The notes under the pieces: model-generated
Seen by the model: the letters and a program-made list of their open reading frames with translations, nothing else
Told to the model about the DNA's origin: nothing
Database searches by the model: none
Made by a program: the position numbers and the translations under genes
Assembly: GCA_964250925.1 (NCBI GenBank)
Contig: CAXUHU010000116.1
Coordinates: 1-10,817, forward strand
Source: BOG-908 sp964250925
GTDB lineage: Bacteria; Pseudomonadota; Alphaproteobacteria; Acetobacterales; Acetobacteraceae
DNA: 10,817 bases
Direction of reading: 5' to 3'
Shown here: positions 1 to 6,191 of the stretch, piece after piece
Layout: every line of letters begins with the position of its first letter
Position numbering within the stretch: the first letter of the stretch is position 1

Positions 1-119
1 ATCCGCCCCGGCCGCATCCCCCCCAAACCCGCACAATCGATCAAGTCCACCGGCCGCCCACCGCACAAGGTCGCCCGCCCCCAAGACCGACGATGGTGAC
101 GTAGACTAAGTACTAAGGT

Positions 120-140
120 CGGGGTGCTCGCCGCACCCCG
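120..140. terminator. GC-rich hairpin, possible terminator
   Basis: This is a perfect 8-bp stem, cggggtgc (120-127) with gcaccccg (133-140), around a 5-base loop. No clear T-run follows on either strand, so it is not a classic intrinsic terminator. Its place just after the plus-strand stop codons near 97-108 would fit the end of a gene that enters from the left edge. It could equally be an unrelated repeat. Confidence 0.35.
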
Positions 141-169
141 TCACCGGTCGGTCCCGCCTGGATGGACAA

Positions 170-190
170 GCCGGCCCGAACAAGGCCGGC
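170..190 (-). terminator. Hairpin after the DUF4142 gene
   Basis: The 7-bp perfect stem gccggcc (170-176) pairs with ggccggc (184-190) around a 7-base loop. Read on the minus strand it lies five bases past the stop codon of the DUF4142-type gene and is followed by TTGTCC, a weak T-containing tail. Position and stability suggest a terminator; the poor T-run limits confidence. Confidence 0.45.
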
Positions 191-194
191 CATC

Positions 195-709
195 CTAGCC
201 GTTCGAGGAAATCCGCTCGGCATCCCGGTTATGCTTCTCGTCGCCGTTCTGCATCGTCTGCACGAAGCTTTTCAGGCGCGTGACGCTGGTCGTGCTGATC
301 TCCTGTTGCTCGGCTTTGATGTCCTCCTGGTTGATCAGCTTCATCTGCTGCAAGTAGGCATGATCGAAATCAGGTCCGCTCAACTGCTTTACCTTGTCCA
401 ACGCCGCCCGGTCGTTCTGGCTGAGCGTCGTCGGCACCGTCAGGTCGTATTTTTCCGCGAGTTCCTTGAATTTTTCGTCGGCTTTCGAATGGTCGCCTAC
501 GACCATCTCGGCGTACTGCTTGACCTTCGCATCATGCGCCGTCGATTGCGCCAGTTTGGACAATTCGAGTTCATAGACGGAGCCACGCCCGTCGTCATCA
601 AGAACGTCTTGTCGGCCGGCGAAAGAGTTTGATCCGATGCGGCGAGCGCGAGCGTCGCCGACATTACCGTCATTGCACCCGAGACAGCACACAGGTTGAG
701 TAATCGCAT
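195..709 (-). pseudogene. DUF4142-type exported protein, frameshifted
   Basis: Two overlapping minus-strand frames together make one DUF4142-like protein (PF13628), a family of exported, mostly helical proteins of uncertain function. The first frame starts at ATG 709 with a signal peptide (MRLLNLCAVSG then a hydrophobic stretch ending ATLALA|AS), followed by SDQTLSPADKTFLMTTG. The second frame carries the rest: YELELSKLAQSTAHDAKVK, the MVVGDHSKADEKF motif typical of the family, and a helical C-terminus ending at TAG 195-197. The join lies between about 580 and 598. Adding one base there restores a 171-residue protein, a normal length for the family, and the span of 515 bases is one short of a multiple of three. 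I chose ATG 709 over ATG 718 because GGAGG sits nine bases before it but directly abuts 718. There is no slippery heptamer, so a one-base deletion or a sequencing error is more likely than programmed frameshifting. As written, the product loses its domain and stops at 497. Confidence 0.75.
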
Positions 710-880
710 AAACACCATCCTCCAAGTCTTCGATCGTCAACGCACCGGACCCGTTGTCCTGTCCAGGTGCCATTAATGTGATTGCTGCGGCGTCCGCGAG
801 CGAGGGCGATTGCCGCGACGGCATTCATTCGCCAGCTCGCCCGGCTTTCGCGCAGCACGTAATCCTGCTTTCCTGCGGCG

Positions 881-2833
881 ATGCATGTCACTCACCGCGC
901 CGCAATCGGCCTCGCCGCCCTCCTGCTCTGCGCCGCTGCCGCCCCCGTGCACGATTTCCTCACCGTGGCGGTCTCCCCCAACGGCACCCAGGTCGCCTCC
1001 ATCGAGGGCGACGAAAGCCCCGCCGGCACCGCCGACGCCCAGACTGTCGTCATCCGCCAGGTCAACAGCGGCACCGCTCTCGCCCTCGCCATGCCCTGCG
1101 GCGCCGTGCGCGACTGCACGCCGTCCAGCCTGACATGGGCCGCCGACGGCAAGCACCTCTCCTTCATCCTGCGCCAGCCGGGCAGCCACGCGCACGCGAT
1201 CTACACCGCCGACGCACAGACCGGCGCGCTCGCCCGCCGGCTCGCCTTCGACGGCACGCTCGGCAGCCTCACCACCGGGCCGGACGGCCGCCTGGCCGTG
1301 CTGGCCACCGCCGGCGCCACCAAGGAGGTGGGCGCGGTAGAGGCCGGGGCGGCCCAGACCGGCGAGCTGGGCGGCAGCTCGCCCGAGCAGCGGCTGGCCA
1401 TCCTGCAGCCCGACGGCACGCTGCACTGGGCCTCCCCGCCCGACCTCTTCGTCTATGAATACGACTGGCGCCCGGACGGCACCGGCTTCGTCGGCACCGC
1501 CGCACCCGGCGATGGCGACAACAACTGGTGGGTCGCCAAGCTCTACGCCTTCGACGCGGCCGCCGGCACGGCACGCGTGCTCTACACGCCCGACAGCCCG
1601 CGCCAGCAATTGGCCCAGCCCACCGTCTCCCCCGATGGACACAGCGTGTCCTTCATCGGCGGCCTGATGAGCGATTTCGGCGCCACCGGCGGCGAGGCCT
1701 TCACGCTCGCTCTGGACGACCCAGGCGCGCGTCCCGTGAACGTCACGCCAGGCTGGCCGGCAACCATACGGTCGCTGGCCTGGCAGTGCGGCGGCGGCGG
1801 GCTGCTGGCCTCCGTCCTGCACGCCGACCAGACGCAACTCATGCGCCTCGAGCGTCCCGTACAGGTCCAGCTGCCGGCGCCTATGCTGTCGGTGCAGCAG
1901 GACCTGCATGGCAAGGATGGGCGCGCTCTCGCCTGGGATTGCCGCACCGACATCGTCGCCACCATCCACGAATCCTTCACCCGCGCGCCCGAGATTGAAG
2001 TCAGCACCGCGCCGGACAACTGGCACGACCTGACCCACGCCAACGCGGGCCAAAGCGTCGCCGCCAGCGCCCGCTCCGTCGATTGGACAAGCGGCGGCTT
2101 CCACGTGCAGGGCTGGCTGCTCACCCCCACCGGCAAACCCGCCATCGCCAAGCTGCCGATGATCACCGAAATCCATGGCGGTCCCGCCTGGGCCAACATG
2201 CCCGCATATTTGGGCCAGGGGTTCGGCCGCCACCTTCTCGACGCCGGCTACGCACTGTTCCTGCCCAACCCGCGCGGCAGCTACGGCCAGGGCGAGGCGT
2301 TCACCCGCGCCAACGTCCGTGATTTCGGCTACGGCGACCTGCGCGACATCCTGTCCGGCGTGGACGCCGCCGAACGCGCAGCCCCCATCGACGACCACCG
2401 GTTAGGCCTGACCGGCTGGAGCTACGGCGGCTACATGACGATGTTCGCCGTCACCCAAACGCAGCGCTTCCGTGCTGCCGTCGCCGGCGCCGGCATTGCC
2501 GACTGGCTGAGCTACTACGGCGAGAACGGTATCGACGCCTGGATGATCCCCTATTTCGGCGCCTCGGTGTACGCCGACCCTGCGGTGTATGCCAAATCCT
2601 CGCCGATGACCTTCATCGGCCAGGTGCGCACGCCGACCCTGGCCGTGGTGGGAGAGAACGACATTGAGTGCCCGGCCCCGCAAACGATGGAGTTCTGGCA
2701 CGCGCTGCACGATCTGGGCGTGCCCACCGCCTCGGTCGTGTACCCCGGCGAGGGCCACCGCATGCGCGACCCCAAGCACTTGGCCGACCTGCAGCAGCGT
2801 ACTATCGCGTGGTTTGGCCGATACCTGCGTTGA
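881..2833 (+). CDS. Exported S9-family (prolyl oligopeptidase-like) serine peptidase
   Basis: This is a 650-residue protein with a short basic N-terminus and a hydrophobic alanine/leucine stretch (about residues 6-21) ending AAA-AP, a likely signal peptide that would send it to the periplasm. Residues of roughly 25-390 contain repeated VSPDG/WAADGKHLSF-type units typical of the beta-propeller of S9 peptidases. Residues of about 400-650 form an alpha/beta hydrolase domain. It has HGGP (432-435, oxyanion region), the nucleophile elbow GWSYGG with Ser514, the acid in GENDIECP (Asp594) and the base in GEGH (His626). The order Ser-Asp-His and the spacing fit the family, so it should be active, probably cutting short peptides. 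Exact specificity (dipeptidyl-, acylaminoacyl- or oligopeptidase) cannot be read from the sequence. No good Shine-Dalgarno precedes ATG 881; I keep this start because it gives the signal peptide. It is divergent from the DUF4142 gene, with about 170 bases between them and no clear promoter. Its stop is two bases from the stop of purK on the other strand. Confidence 0.9.
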   Translation: MHVTHRAAIGLAALLLCAAAAPVHDFLTVAVSPNGTQVASIEGDESPAGTADAQTVVIRQVNSGTALALAMPCGAVRDCTPSSLTWAADGKHLSFILRQPGSHAHAIYTADAQTGALARRLAFDGTLGSLTTGPDGRLAVLATAGATKEVGAVEAGAAQTGELGGSSPEQRLAILQPDGTLHWASPPDLFVYEYDWRPDGTGFVGTAAPGDGDNNWWVAKLYAFDAAAGTARVLYTPDSPRQQLAQPTVSPDGHSVSFIGGLMSDFGATGGEAFTLALDDPGARPVNVTPGWPATIRSLAWQCGGGGLLASVLHADQTQLMRLERPVQVQLPAPMLSVQQDLHGKDGRALAWDCRTDIVATIHESFTRAPEIEVSTAPDNWHDLTHANAGQSVAASARSVDWTSGGFHVQGWLLTPTGKPAIAKLPMITEIHGGPAWANMPAYLGQGFGRHLLDAGYALFLPNPRGSYGQGEAFTRANVRDFGYGDLRDILSGVDAAERAAPIDDHRLGLTGWSYGGYMTMFAVTQTQRFRAAVAGAGIADWLSYYGENGIDAWMIPYFGASVYADPAVYAKSSPMTFIGQVRTPTLAVVGENDIECPAPQTMEFWHALHDLGVPTASVVYPGEGHRMRDPKHLADLQQRTIAWFGRYLR

Positions 2834-2835
2834 GC

Positions 2836-3975
2836 CTACTGAAAAACGCTCAGCGCCGCTTCGATGCCGAACGCCCCCGGCAGCGCGCCCTTGGGGAACA
2901 GCCGCGTCACATGCCCCATCTTGCGGCCTGGCCTCGCCTCGGCCTTGCCGTAATGGTGCGGGATCAGGCCGGGGGTGGCCAGGATCTGCGGCCACAGGGC
3001 GAGCTCGTCCGGCCCCACCAGGTTCTTCATCACCGCGTCCGAATGCCGTGTTGCGGGCAACAGCGGCAGGCCTGCCACCGCGCGTATGTGCATCTCGAAC
3101 TGGCTGATCGGGCAGGCGTCGATGGTCCAATGGCCTGAATTATGCGGACGCGCCGCCAATTCGTTGACCAGAATCGCACCGTCGCGATCCACGAACATCT
3201 CCACAGCCATCAGCCCGACCAGGTCCAGGCTGACAGCGATTCCCACTGCCGTCTCATGCGCGGCGGCCAGTATCTCGGGCGTCAACTGCGCCGGGGCCAG
3301 AGTCAAGTCCAGGATGTGGTTGCGATGCCGGTTCTCCACCGCATCGAAAGCGACCACCGTGCCATCTTGCCCGCGGGCCGTGACAACGCTGATTTCGCAG
3401 GCGAAATCGACGAAGCTCTCCAGAATGTATGGCGCCGGCGACAGCTTGGCCAGCACGCCGTCCAAATCCGCCTGCGTGCGGAGCACGGCCTGGCCGCGCC
3501 CGTCATAGCCCAGCCGCGTGGTTTTCAGCACAGCGGGCAGCCCCAGCTGGCTGACGGCGATATCAAGCTGCTTCTGACTCCAGACGGGTATCCAAGGGCT
3601 CGAAGGCGCACCTGCGCCGTTGATGAAGCTTTTCTCGCTTATCCTGTCCTGCGTCAGCCGCAAGACAGCGGGCGAGGGATGAACCGGCCGGCGCGCGGCA
3701 AGCAGGTCCAATCCCTGCGCGCTGACGTTCTCGAATTCAAAGGTGACAACATCGACGGCATCTGCGAAGCGCGCCAGGGCGTCCACATCGTCGGTGCTGC
3801 CGATCGTGGCGTCGGCGCAGACCTGCGCGGCGGGGCTGCCTGCCTGGTCGGTCAACACGTGTGTCCGGTAGCCCAGGCGAGCGGCCGCCATGGCCGACAT
3901 GCGGCCAAGCTGACCGCCGCCGACGATGCCGATCGTGGCACCCGGCGCCAGCGCCTCCATCGTGGGGCGGCTCAT
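2836..3975 (-). CDS. purK: N5-carboxyaminoimidazole ribonucleotide synthase
   Basis: This 379-residue ATP-grasp enzyme converts AIR, ATP and bicarbonate to N5-CAIR in de novo purine synthesis, in the cytoplasm. Visible motifs are the N-terminal GGGQLGRM (19-26), TFEFEN (78-83), QDRISEK (109-115), the ATP-binding KTTRLGYDGRGQ (151-162), ENRHRNHILD (about 214-223), and the metal/phosphate-site NELAARPHNSGH (271-282). The C-terminal HHYGK and MGHVT elements are also present. Length and motif order are normal for PurK. Its ATG (3975-3973) overlaps the TGA of purE (3974-3972) in an ATGA junction, so translation is probably coupled to purE. It is the last gene of the operon, and its TAG lies two bases from the stop of the convergent peptidase gene, leaving no room for a separate terminator. 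Confidence 0.97.
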   Translation of the reverse strand: MSRPTMEALAPGATIGIVGGGQLGRMSAMAAARLGYRTHVLTDQAGSPAAQVCADATIGSTDDVDALARFADAVDVVTFEFENVSAQGLDLLAARRPVHPSPAVLRLTQDRISEKSFINGAGAPSSPWIPVWSQKQLDIAVSQLGLPAVLKTTRLGYDGRGQAVLRTQADLDGVLAKLSPAPYILESFVDFACEISVVTARGQDGTVVAFDAVENRHRNHILDLTLAPAQLTPEILAAAHETAVGIAVSLDLVGLMAVEMFVDRDGAILVNELAARPHNSGHWTIDACPISQFEMHIRAVAGLPLLPATRHSDAVMKNLVGPDELALWPQILATPGLIPHHYGKAEARPGRKMGHVTRLFPKGALPGAFGIEAALSVFQ

Positions 3976-4490
3976 GGGTCCTGCGGTGCGAGCGGGACGG
4001 CGGCGGTCTGCGCCATGCGCCAGGCATCCAGGCGGCTGGCCAATACAGGACTGGCCAGGGCCAGGATGGCGGCGGCAAGCAGGGCAGCGTTCACCGCACC
4101 CGCCCGGCCGATCGACAGGGTGCCCACCGGGATACCGGCCGGCATCTGGACGATGGAAAGAAGGCTGTCCATGCCCGACAACGCCTGGCTTTCGACAGGT
4201 ACGCCGAGCACCGGCAGCGAGGTCCAGGATGCGGCCATGCCGGGAAGATGCGCCGCACCGCCAGCGCCTGCAATGAGTACCAATAGCCCTCGGCGTCGGG
4301 CCGAGCGGGCATACTCGGCCAGCCGGTCTGGCGTGCGGTGGGCAGATACGATACGCGCCTCGAAAGCCACCTCCAGCGATGCAAGCGTTTCGGCGGCATG
4401 CCGCAACGTGGCCCAGTCAGACTGGCTGCCCATAATGATGCCGACGTTCGCAGGCGAGCCTGTTGATGTAGCGCCAGGCGACCCGATCAA
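3972..4490 (-). CDS. purE: N5-carboxyaminoimidazole ribonucleotide mutase (class I PurE)
   Basis: PurE moves the carboxyl group of N5-CAIR (the PurK product) to carbon 4, giving CAIR. The motifs are clear: MGSQSDW (20-26), the SAHRTP loop with the catalytic histidine His51 (49-54), and the glycine-rich IAGAGGAAHLPGM (73-85). The 172 residues fit class I enzymes, which work as octamers. The start is unusual. There is no ATG or GTG before MGSQSDW, and the only conventional candidate is TTG at 4490-4488. That TTG overlaps the TGA of the upstream DUF465 gene (4489-4487) as TTGA, mirroring the ATGA junction to purK. No strong Shine-Dalgarno is visible before it, so coupling to the upstream gene is probably what drives initiation. 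The C-terminal alanine/leucine-rich helix is usual for the family. Confidence 0.95.
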   Translation of the reverse strand: MIGSPGATSTGSPANVGIIMGSQSDWATLRHAAETLASLEVAFEARIVSAHRTPDRLAEYARSARRRGLLVLIAGAGGAAHLPGMAASWTSLPVLGVPVESQALSGMDSLLSIVQMPAGIPVGTLSIGRAGAVNAALLAAAILALASPVLASRLDAWRMAQTAAVPLAPQDP

Positions 4491-4687
4491 GCGATGTTGT
4501 CCGGGATCAAATGGCTCTCCAGCCAGGCGATCTCGTCCTTCAGCAGCAGCTTGCGCTTCTTCAGGCGTTGCACTTGAAGCTGGTCCGTCGGCTGCGGCAC
4601 CAGGCGGGCAATCACAGTGTCTAGATCCCTGTGCTCGCTGCGCAGCTCATGGAGCTTGCGCAACAGGGAGTCGCGGTCGGTTAACAT
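4487..4687 (-). CDS. YdcH/DUF465-family small coiled protein
   Basis: This is a 66-residue protein with the DUF465 pattern: LLRKLHELRSEHRDLDTVI at residues of about 7-25, then LQRLKKRKLLLKDEIAWLE in the C-terminal half. Both halves are amphipathic, strongly charged helices, so a small helical hairpin or coiled coil is expected. The function of the family is unknown. An in-frame ATG at 4708 is possible; I chose ATG 4687 because it gives the usual family length and homology begins directly after it. The only upstream purine-rich signal is a modest GAGCGG. The TGA overlaps the TTG start of purE by four bases, so this is the leading gene of the DUF465-purE-purK operon, and its translation may carry ribosomes into purE. 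Confidence 0.85.
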   Translation of the reverse strand: MLTDRDSLLRKLHELRSEHRDLDTVIARLVPQPTDQLQVQRLKKRKLLLKDEIAWLESHLIPDNIA

Positions 4688-4789
4688 GGGCCGCTCATTA
4701 CCACGCATGCGATACGGCGGAACCCCCTCATCGCGCTGTGAAGGGCGCACCTGAAAATTGGGGTGGCTTTCGCAGCTACGCGTGTATTA

Positions 4790-4827
4790 CCGTTTGATGG
4801 CACCCGGAAGCGGGTGCCATCAAACGG
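4790..4827. repeat. Perfect 17-bp inverted repeat overlapping a Shine-Dalgarno
   Basis: The left arm ccgtttgatggcacccg (4790-4806) is exactly complementary to the right arm (4811-4827) around the 4-base loop GAAG. The last two bases of the right arm are the first two of the GGAGG (4826-4830) that serves the DUF465 gene starting at 4835. It lies between two divergent DUF465 genes and has no T-run on either side. If transcribed it would form a very stable hairpin that partly hides the ribosome binding site. If not, it is a long symmetric DNA site or a copy of a dispersed palindrome. Confidence 0.9.
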
Positions 4828-4834
4828 AGGCACC

Positions 4835-5002
4835 ATGAGCCTGCAAGCCCGTATTGAAAGCCTGACCAGCCGGCATGCCAGCCTAGAAACCAAGATTTTC
4901 GATGAGGATCACCGCCCCAAACCGGACGATGGTGCCTTGGCTCGGCTGAAAGTCGAAAAGCTGCGCGTCAAGGAAGAGATGGAACGCCTGCGAAAATCCT
5001 AA
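4835..5002 (+). CDS. Second YdcH/DUF465-family small protein
   Basis: This is a 55-residue, highly charged helical protein (MSLQARIESLTSRHASLETKI, then RLKVEKLRVKEEMERL), again of the DUF465 pattern: two helices separated by a short proline/aspartate turn (RPKPDDG). It differs clearly from the copy at 4487-4687, so the two look like old paralogues rather than a recent duplication. The start is set by GGAGG (4826-4830), four bases before ATG 4835. An in-frame extension to 4763 would only translate the inverted repeat and is unlikely. It is divergent from the DUF465-purE-purK operon. A weak TATTAC element at 4785-4790 could be a -10 box, but it would put the transcription start inside the inverted repeat. 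Function is unknown. Confidence 0.8.
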   Translation: MSLQARIESLTSRHASLETKIFDEDHRPKPDDGALARLKVEKLRVKEEMERLRKS

Positions 5003-5060
5003 CGCGCAGCGGACGTTGGAAAGGTAGTCGGCTGCATCACCTTATCATCTGGCCCACAAT

Positions 5061-5082
5061 CGCTAAGCTCATTTAGTTAGCG
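5061..5082 (+). terminator. Weak stem-loop after the DUF465 gene
   Basis: CGCTAA (5061-5066) pairs with TTAGCG (5077-5082) around a 10-base loop, 58 bases past the stop at 5002. It is AT-containing, has a long loop and is followed by CGTTCGGG rather than a T-run, so it is at best a poor terminator. The rest of 5003-5184 holds only a possible 7-bp stem at about 5146-5163 (one G-T pair), downstream of the convergent trcR gene. Confidence 0.25.
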
Positions 5083-5184
5083 CGTTCGGGCAAGCAACGG
5101 AGTGCGCTGGCTTCAAGAGCCAACACAACTGAAGTGAAGGTCAATCGTGTCGGTTGGCCGGCACAGCAGATTTTAGACCAGAGG

Positions 5185-5763
5185 CTAGGCGGCTTCGTCG
5201 GTCTCGATCTGCGGCAGGGGCGGAACCACCTTGCCCTCACGTGCCAGACGGTCATTGGCGGCAGCCACCATGGCGTTCAGGTCGGTCTGTGTGCACAGAC
5301 CCAGGATGACCGGGTCGCGCGGCTTGATGTTGGCGCTATTCCAATGCTGACGGTCGCGCACCTTCTGAATGGTGTCCTTTGTCGTGCCCAACAGCTTTAT
5401 CAGTTGCGCTTCGGACAGTTGCGGGTAGTGGCGCAGAATGAAAGCAATGCCGTCCGGCCGGTCGTTTCGTTTAGCTACCGGTGTGTAGCGGGCACCCTTC
5501 TGCTTCTTGGGCGTGTGGGTCGTCACCGGCGACATCTTGAGTCGCGCTTCGAGGTCCCTCTCACAGCGGGCGATCTCCTCAGCCGTCACCTGGCTGTTGG
5601 CCACCGGATCGTATCCGTTGATTCCTTGAGCCACCTCGCCATCCGCAATCGCCTGTATCTCAAGCGGATGCATGCCGCAGTAGTCAGCGATTTGGGTAAA
5701 GGTGAGTGCGGTCTTGTCGATCAGCCACACCGCGGTAGCTTTTGGCATCAAGGGCAGAGTCAT
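5185..5763 (-). CDS. trcR: TrcR/DUF1013-family transcriptional regulator
   Basis: This 192-residue cytoplasmic protein belongs to the DUF1013 family, which protein-family databases name TrcR and describe as a cell-cycle transcriptional regulator of alphaproteobacteria. Visible blocks are MPKATAVWLIDKTALTFTQI (from residue 6) running into ADYCGMHPLEIQAIADGE, a helix-turn-helix-like segment. A lysine-rich linker (THTPKKQKGARYTPVAKR) follows, then a second possible HTH, YPQLSEAQLIKLLGTTKDTI, and the conserved tail KPRDPVILGLCTQTDLNA. I start it at ATG 5763, where the conserved region begins and AAGGA lies seven bases upstream; the longer frame to 6051 crosses the promoter region and is not family-like. 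It is divergent from the DUF1192 gene, and a candidate promoter lies at 5865-5894. Its DNA or RNA polymerase targets cannot be read from here. Confidence 0.9.
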   Translation of the reverse strand: MTLPLMPKATAVWLIDKTALTFTQIADYCGMHPLEIQAIADGEVAQGINGYDPVANSQVTAEEIARCERDLEARLKMSPVTTHTPKKQKGARYTPVAKRNDRPDGIAFILRHYPQLSEAQLIKLLGTTKDTIQKVRDRQHWNSANIKPRDPVILGLCTQTDLNAMVAAANDRLAREGKVVPPLPQIETDEAA

Positions 5764-5864
5764 CGTAACATCCTTTGGCGCAAGGGCGCGGCCAGGCCAT
5801 GGGCTCCATCGACAGTGTGGAAGAGGGCCCTGAGCGGGGCGCGCCAGCAATCGGCGACGAATTT

Positions 5865-5894
5865 GATATGGGCTTTGTGTCAGCTCTGGGTCAA
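5865..5894 (-). promoter_or_regulatory. Candidate trcR promoter
   Basis: On the minus strand a TTGACC -35 box (5894-5889, five of six to consensus) is followed after 18 bases by CATATC (5870-5865), a weak -10 box. This would give trcR a leader of about 95 bases. It overlaps the Shine-Dalgarno region of the divergent DUF1192 gene, so the two promoters may interfere. It was found by eye only. Confidence 0.4.
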
Positions 5895-5903
5895 GGTGAT
5901 GAT

Positions 5904-6086
5904 ATGAGGGAAGAGGAAGTTGAACGTCCAAAAAAGGTGGAACGGCCGATACTGGATGTGCTGAGTGTTGCCGACCTCCGCGCCTACATCGGCGAGTTGC
6001 AAGGCGAAATCGCCCGCGCGGGAGCTGCGATCGCGCAGAAGGAAGGCGCACGGGGCCACGCCGATAGCTTCTTTAAGAAGGATTGA
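5904..6086 (+). CDS. DUF1192-family small protein
   Basis: This is a 60-residue protein matching the DUF1192 pattern (PF06698) of alphaproteobacteria: an acidic/basic N-terminus (MREEEVERPKKVERPILDVL), then SVADLRAYIGELQGEIARAG, a coiled helix, and the ending ADSFFKKD. The family's function is unknown. ATG 5904 is preceded by AAGG about seven bases upstream and starts the conserved region. Longer in-frame starts back to 5775 would add a glycine/acid-rich extension without family character. It is divergent from trcR with 140 bases between starts, and is followed by two hairpins (6093-6111 and 6140-6166). Confidence 0.85.
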   Translation: MREEEVERPKKVERPILDVLSVADLRAYIGELQGEIARAGAAIAQKEGARGHADSFFKKD

Positions 6087-6092
6087 CCAAAC

Positions 6093-6111
6093 CGTCGGGT
6101 TCGACCCGACG
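6093..6111 (+). terminator. Hairpin after the DUF1192 gene
   Basis: The perfect 7-bp stem cgtcggg (6093-6099) with cccgacg (6105-6111), loop ttcga, starts six bases after the stop of the DUF1192 gene. It is followed by ccgccttgccctctt, which is pyrimidine-rich but not a clean T-run. It looks superficially like a tRNA T-arm, but the loop has five bases and no acceptor or anticodon arm is present. Confidence 0.5.
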
Positions 6112-6139
6112 CCGCCTTGCCCTCTTAGAACTACGAAAC

Positions 6140-6166
6140 GGGCCCAGGTCAATAAGACCCGGGCCC
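6140..6166 (-). terminator. Strong hairpin terminator of hsp20
   Basis: This is an 11-bp stem with one mismatch, gggcccaggtc (6140-6150) against gacccgggccc (6156-6166), with loop aataa. On the minus strand it lies 25 bases past the hsp20 stop and is followed by GTTTCGT, a short T-rich stretch. It probably also stops plus-strand transcription from the DUF1192 gene. Confidence 0.7.
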
Positions 6167-6191
6167 TCCTCTGCGAAGCCGAGAAGCTGGC

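Larger units (their letters stand above)
1..194. other. Non-coding stretch, possible tail of an upstream gene
   Basis: No complete gene is visible. All three plus-strand frames are open from the window edge to stop codons near 97-108, and all are proline/arginine-rich, so the C-terminal tail of a plus-strand gene may lie here. Codon composition does not tell me which frame, if any, is real. Two hairpins follow (120-140 and 170-190, listed separately). They would suit a plus-strand gene ending near 100 and the minus-strand gene ending at 195. The six-base unit actaag occurs twice (about 105-117), separated by one base; I attach no function to it. Confidence 0.3.

Noticed and set aside
580..598. 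Programmed -1 frameshift in the DUF4142 gene
   Set aside because: No slippery heptamer or downstream pseudoknot candidate is visible at the junction; a simple one-base deletion explains the frames.
162..632. Plus-strand open frame opposite the DUF4142 gene
   Set aside because: The minus strand shows clear DUF4142 motifs and a signal peptide; the plus product resembles no family and is a shadow.
773..2398. 541-codon open frame on the minus strand, antisense to the S9 peptidase gene
   Set aside because: It runs through the whole peptidase gene, has a glycine/alanine/valine-rich composition without domains, and is explained by GC-rich codon use of the real gene, whose catalytic motifs are intact.
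3142..4797. 551-codon open frame on the plus strand, antisense to purK, purE and DUF465
   Set aside because: The opposite strand carries three well-recognised genes. This frame has low-complexity, arginine-rich composition, no start signal, and crosses the intergenic hairpin.
4763..4834. N-terminal extension of the plus-strand DUF465 gene through the inverted repeat
   Set aside because: It would translate the palindrome itself, while ATG 4835 has GGAGG at suitable spacing and starts the family-like sequence.
5764..6051. N-terminal extension of trcR to 6051
   Set aside because: The extension is arginine/proline-rich without family similarity and overlaps the DUF1192 gene; ATG 5763 has a good SD and begins the conserved region.
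6090..6115. tRNA-like T-arm (gggttcgaccc)
   Set aside because: The loop has only five bases, and I found no acceptor stem, D-arm or anticodon arm upstream. Position after a stop codon fits a terminator.
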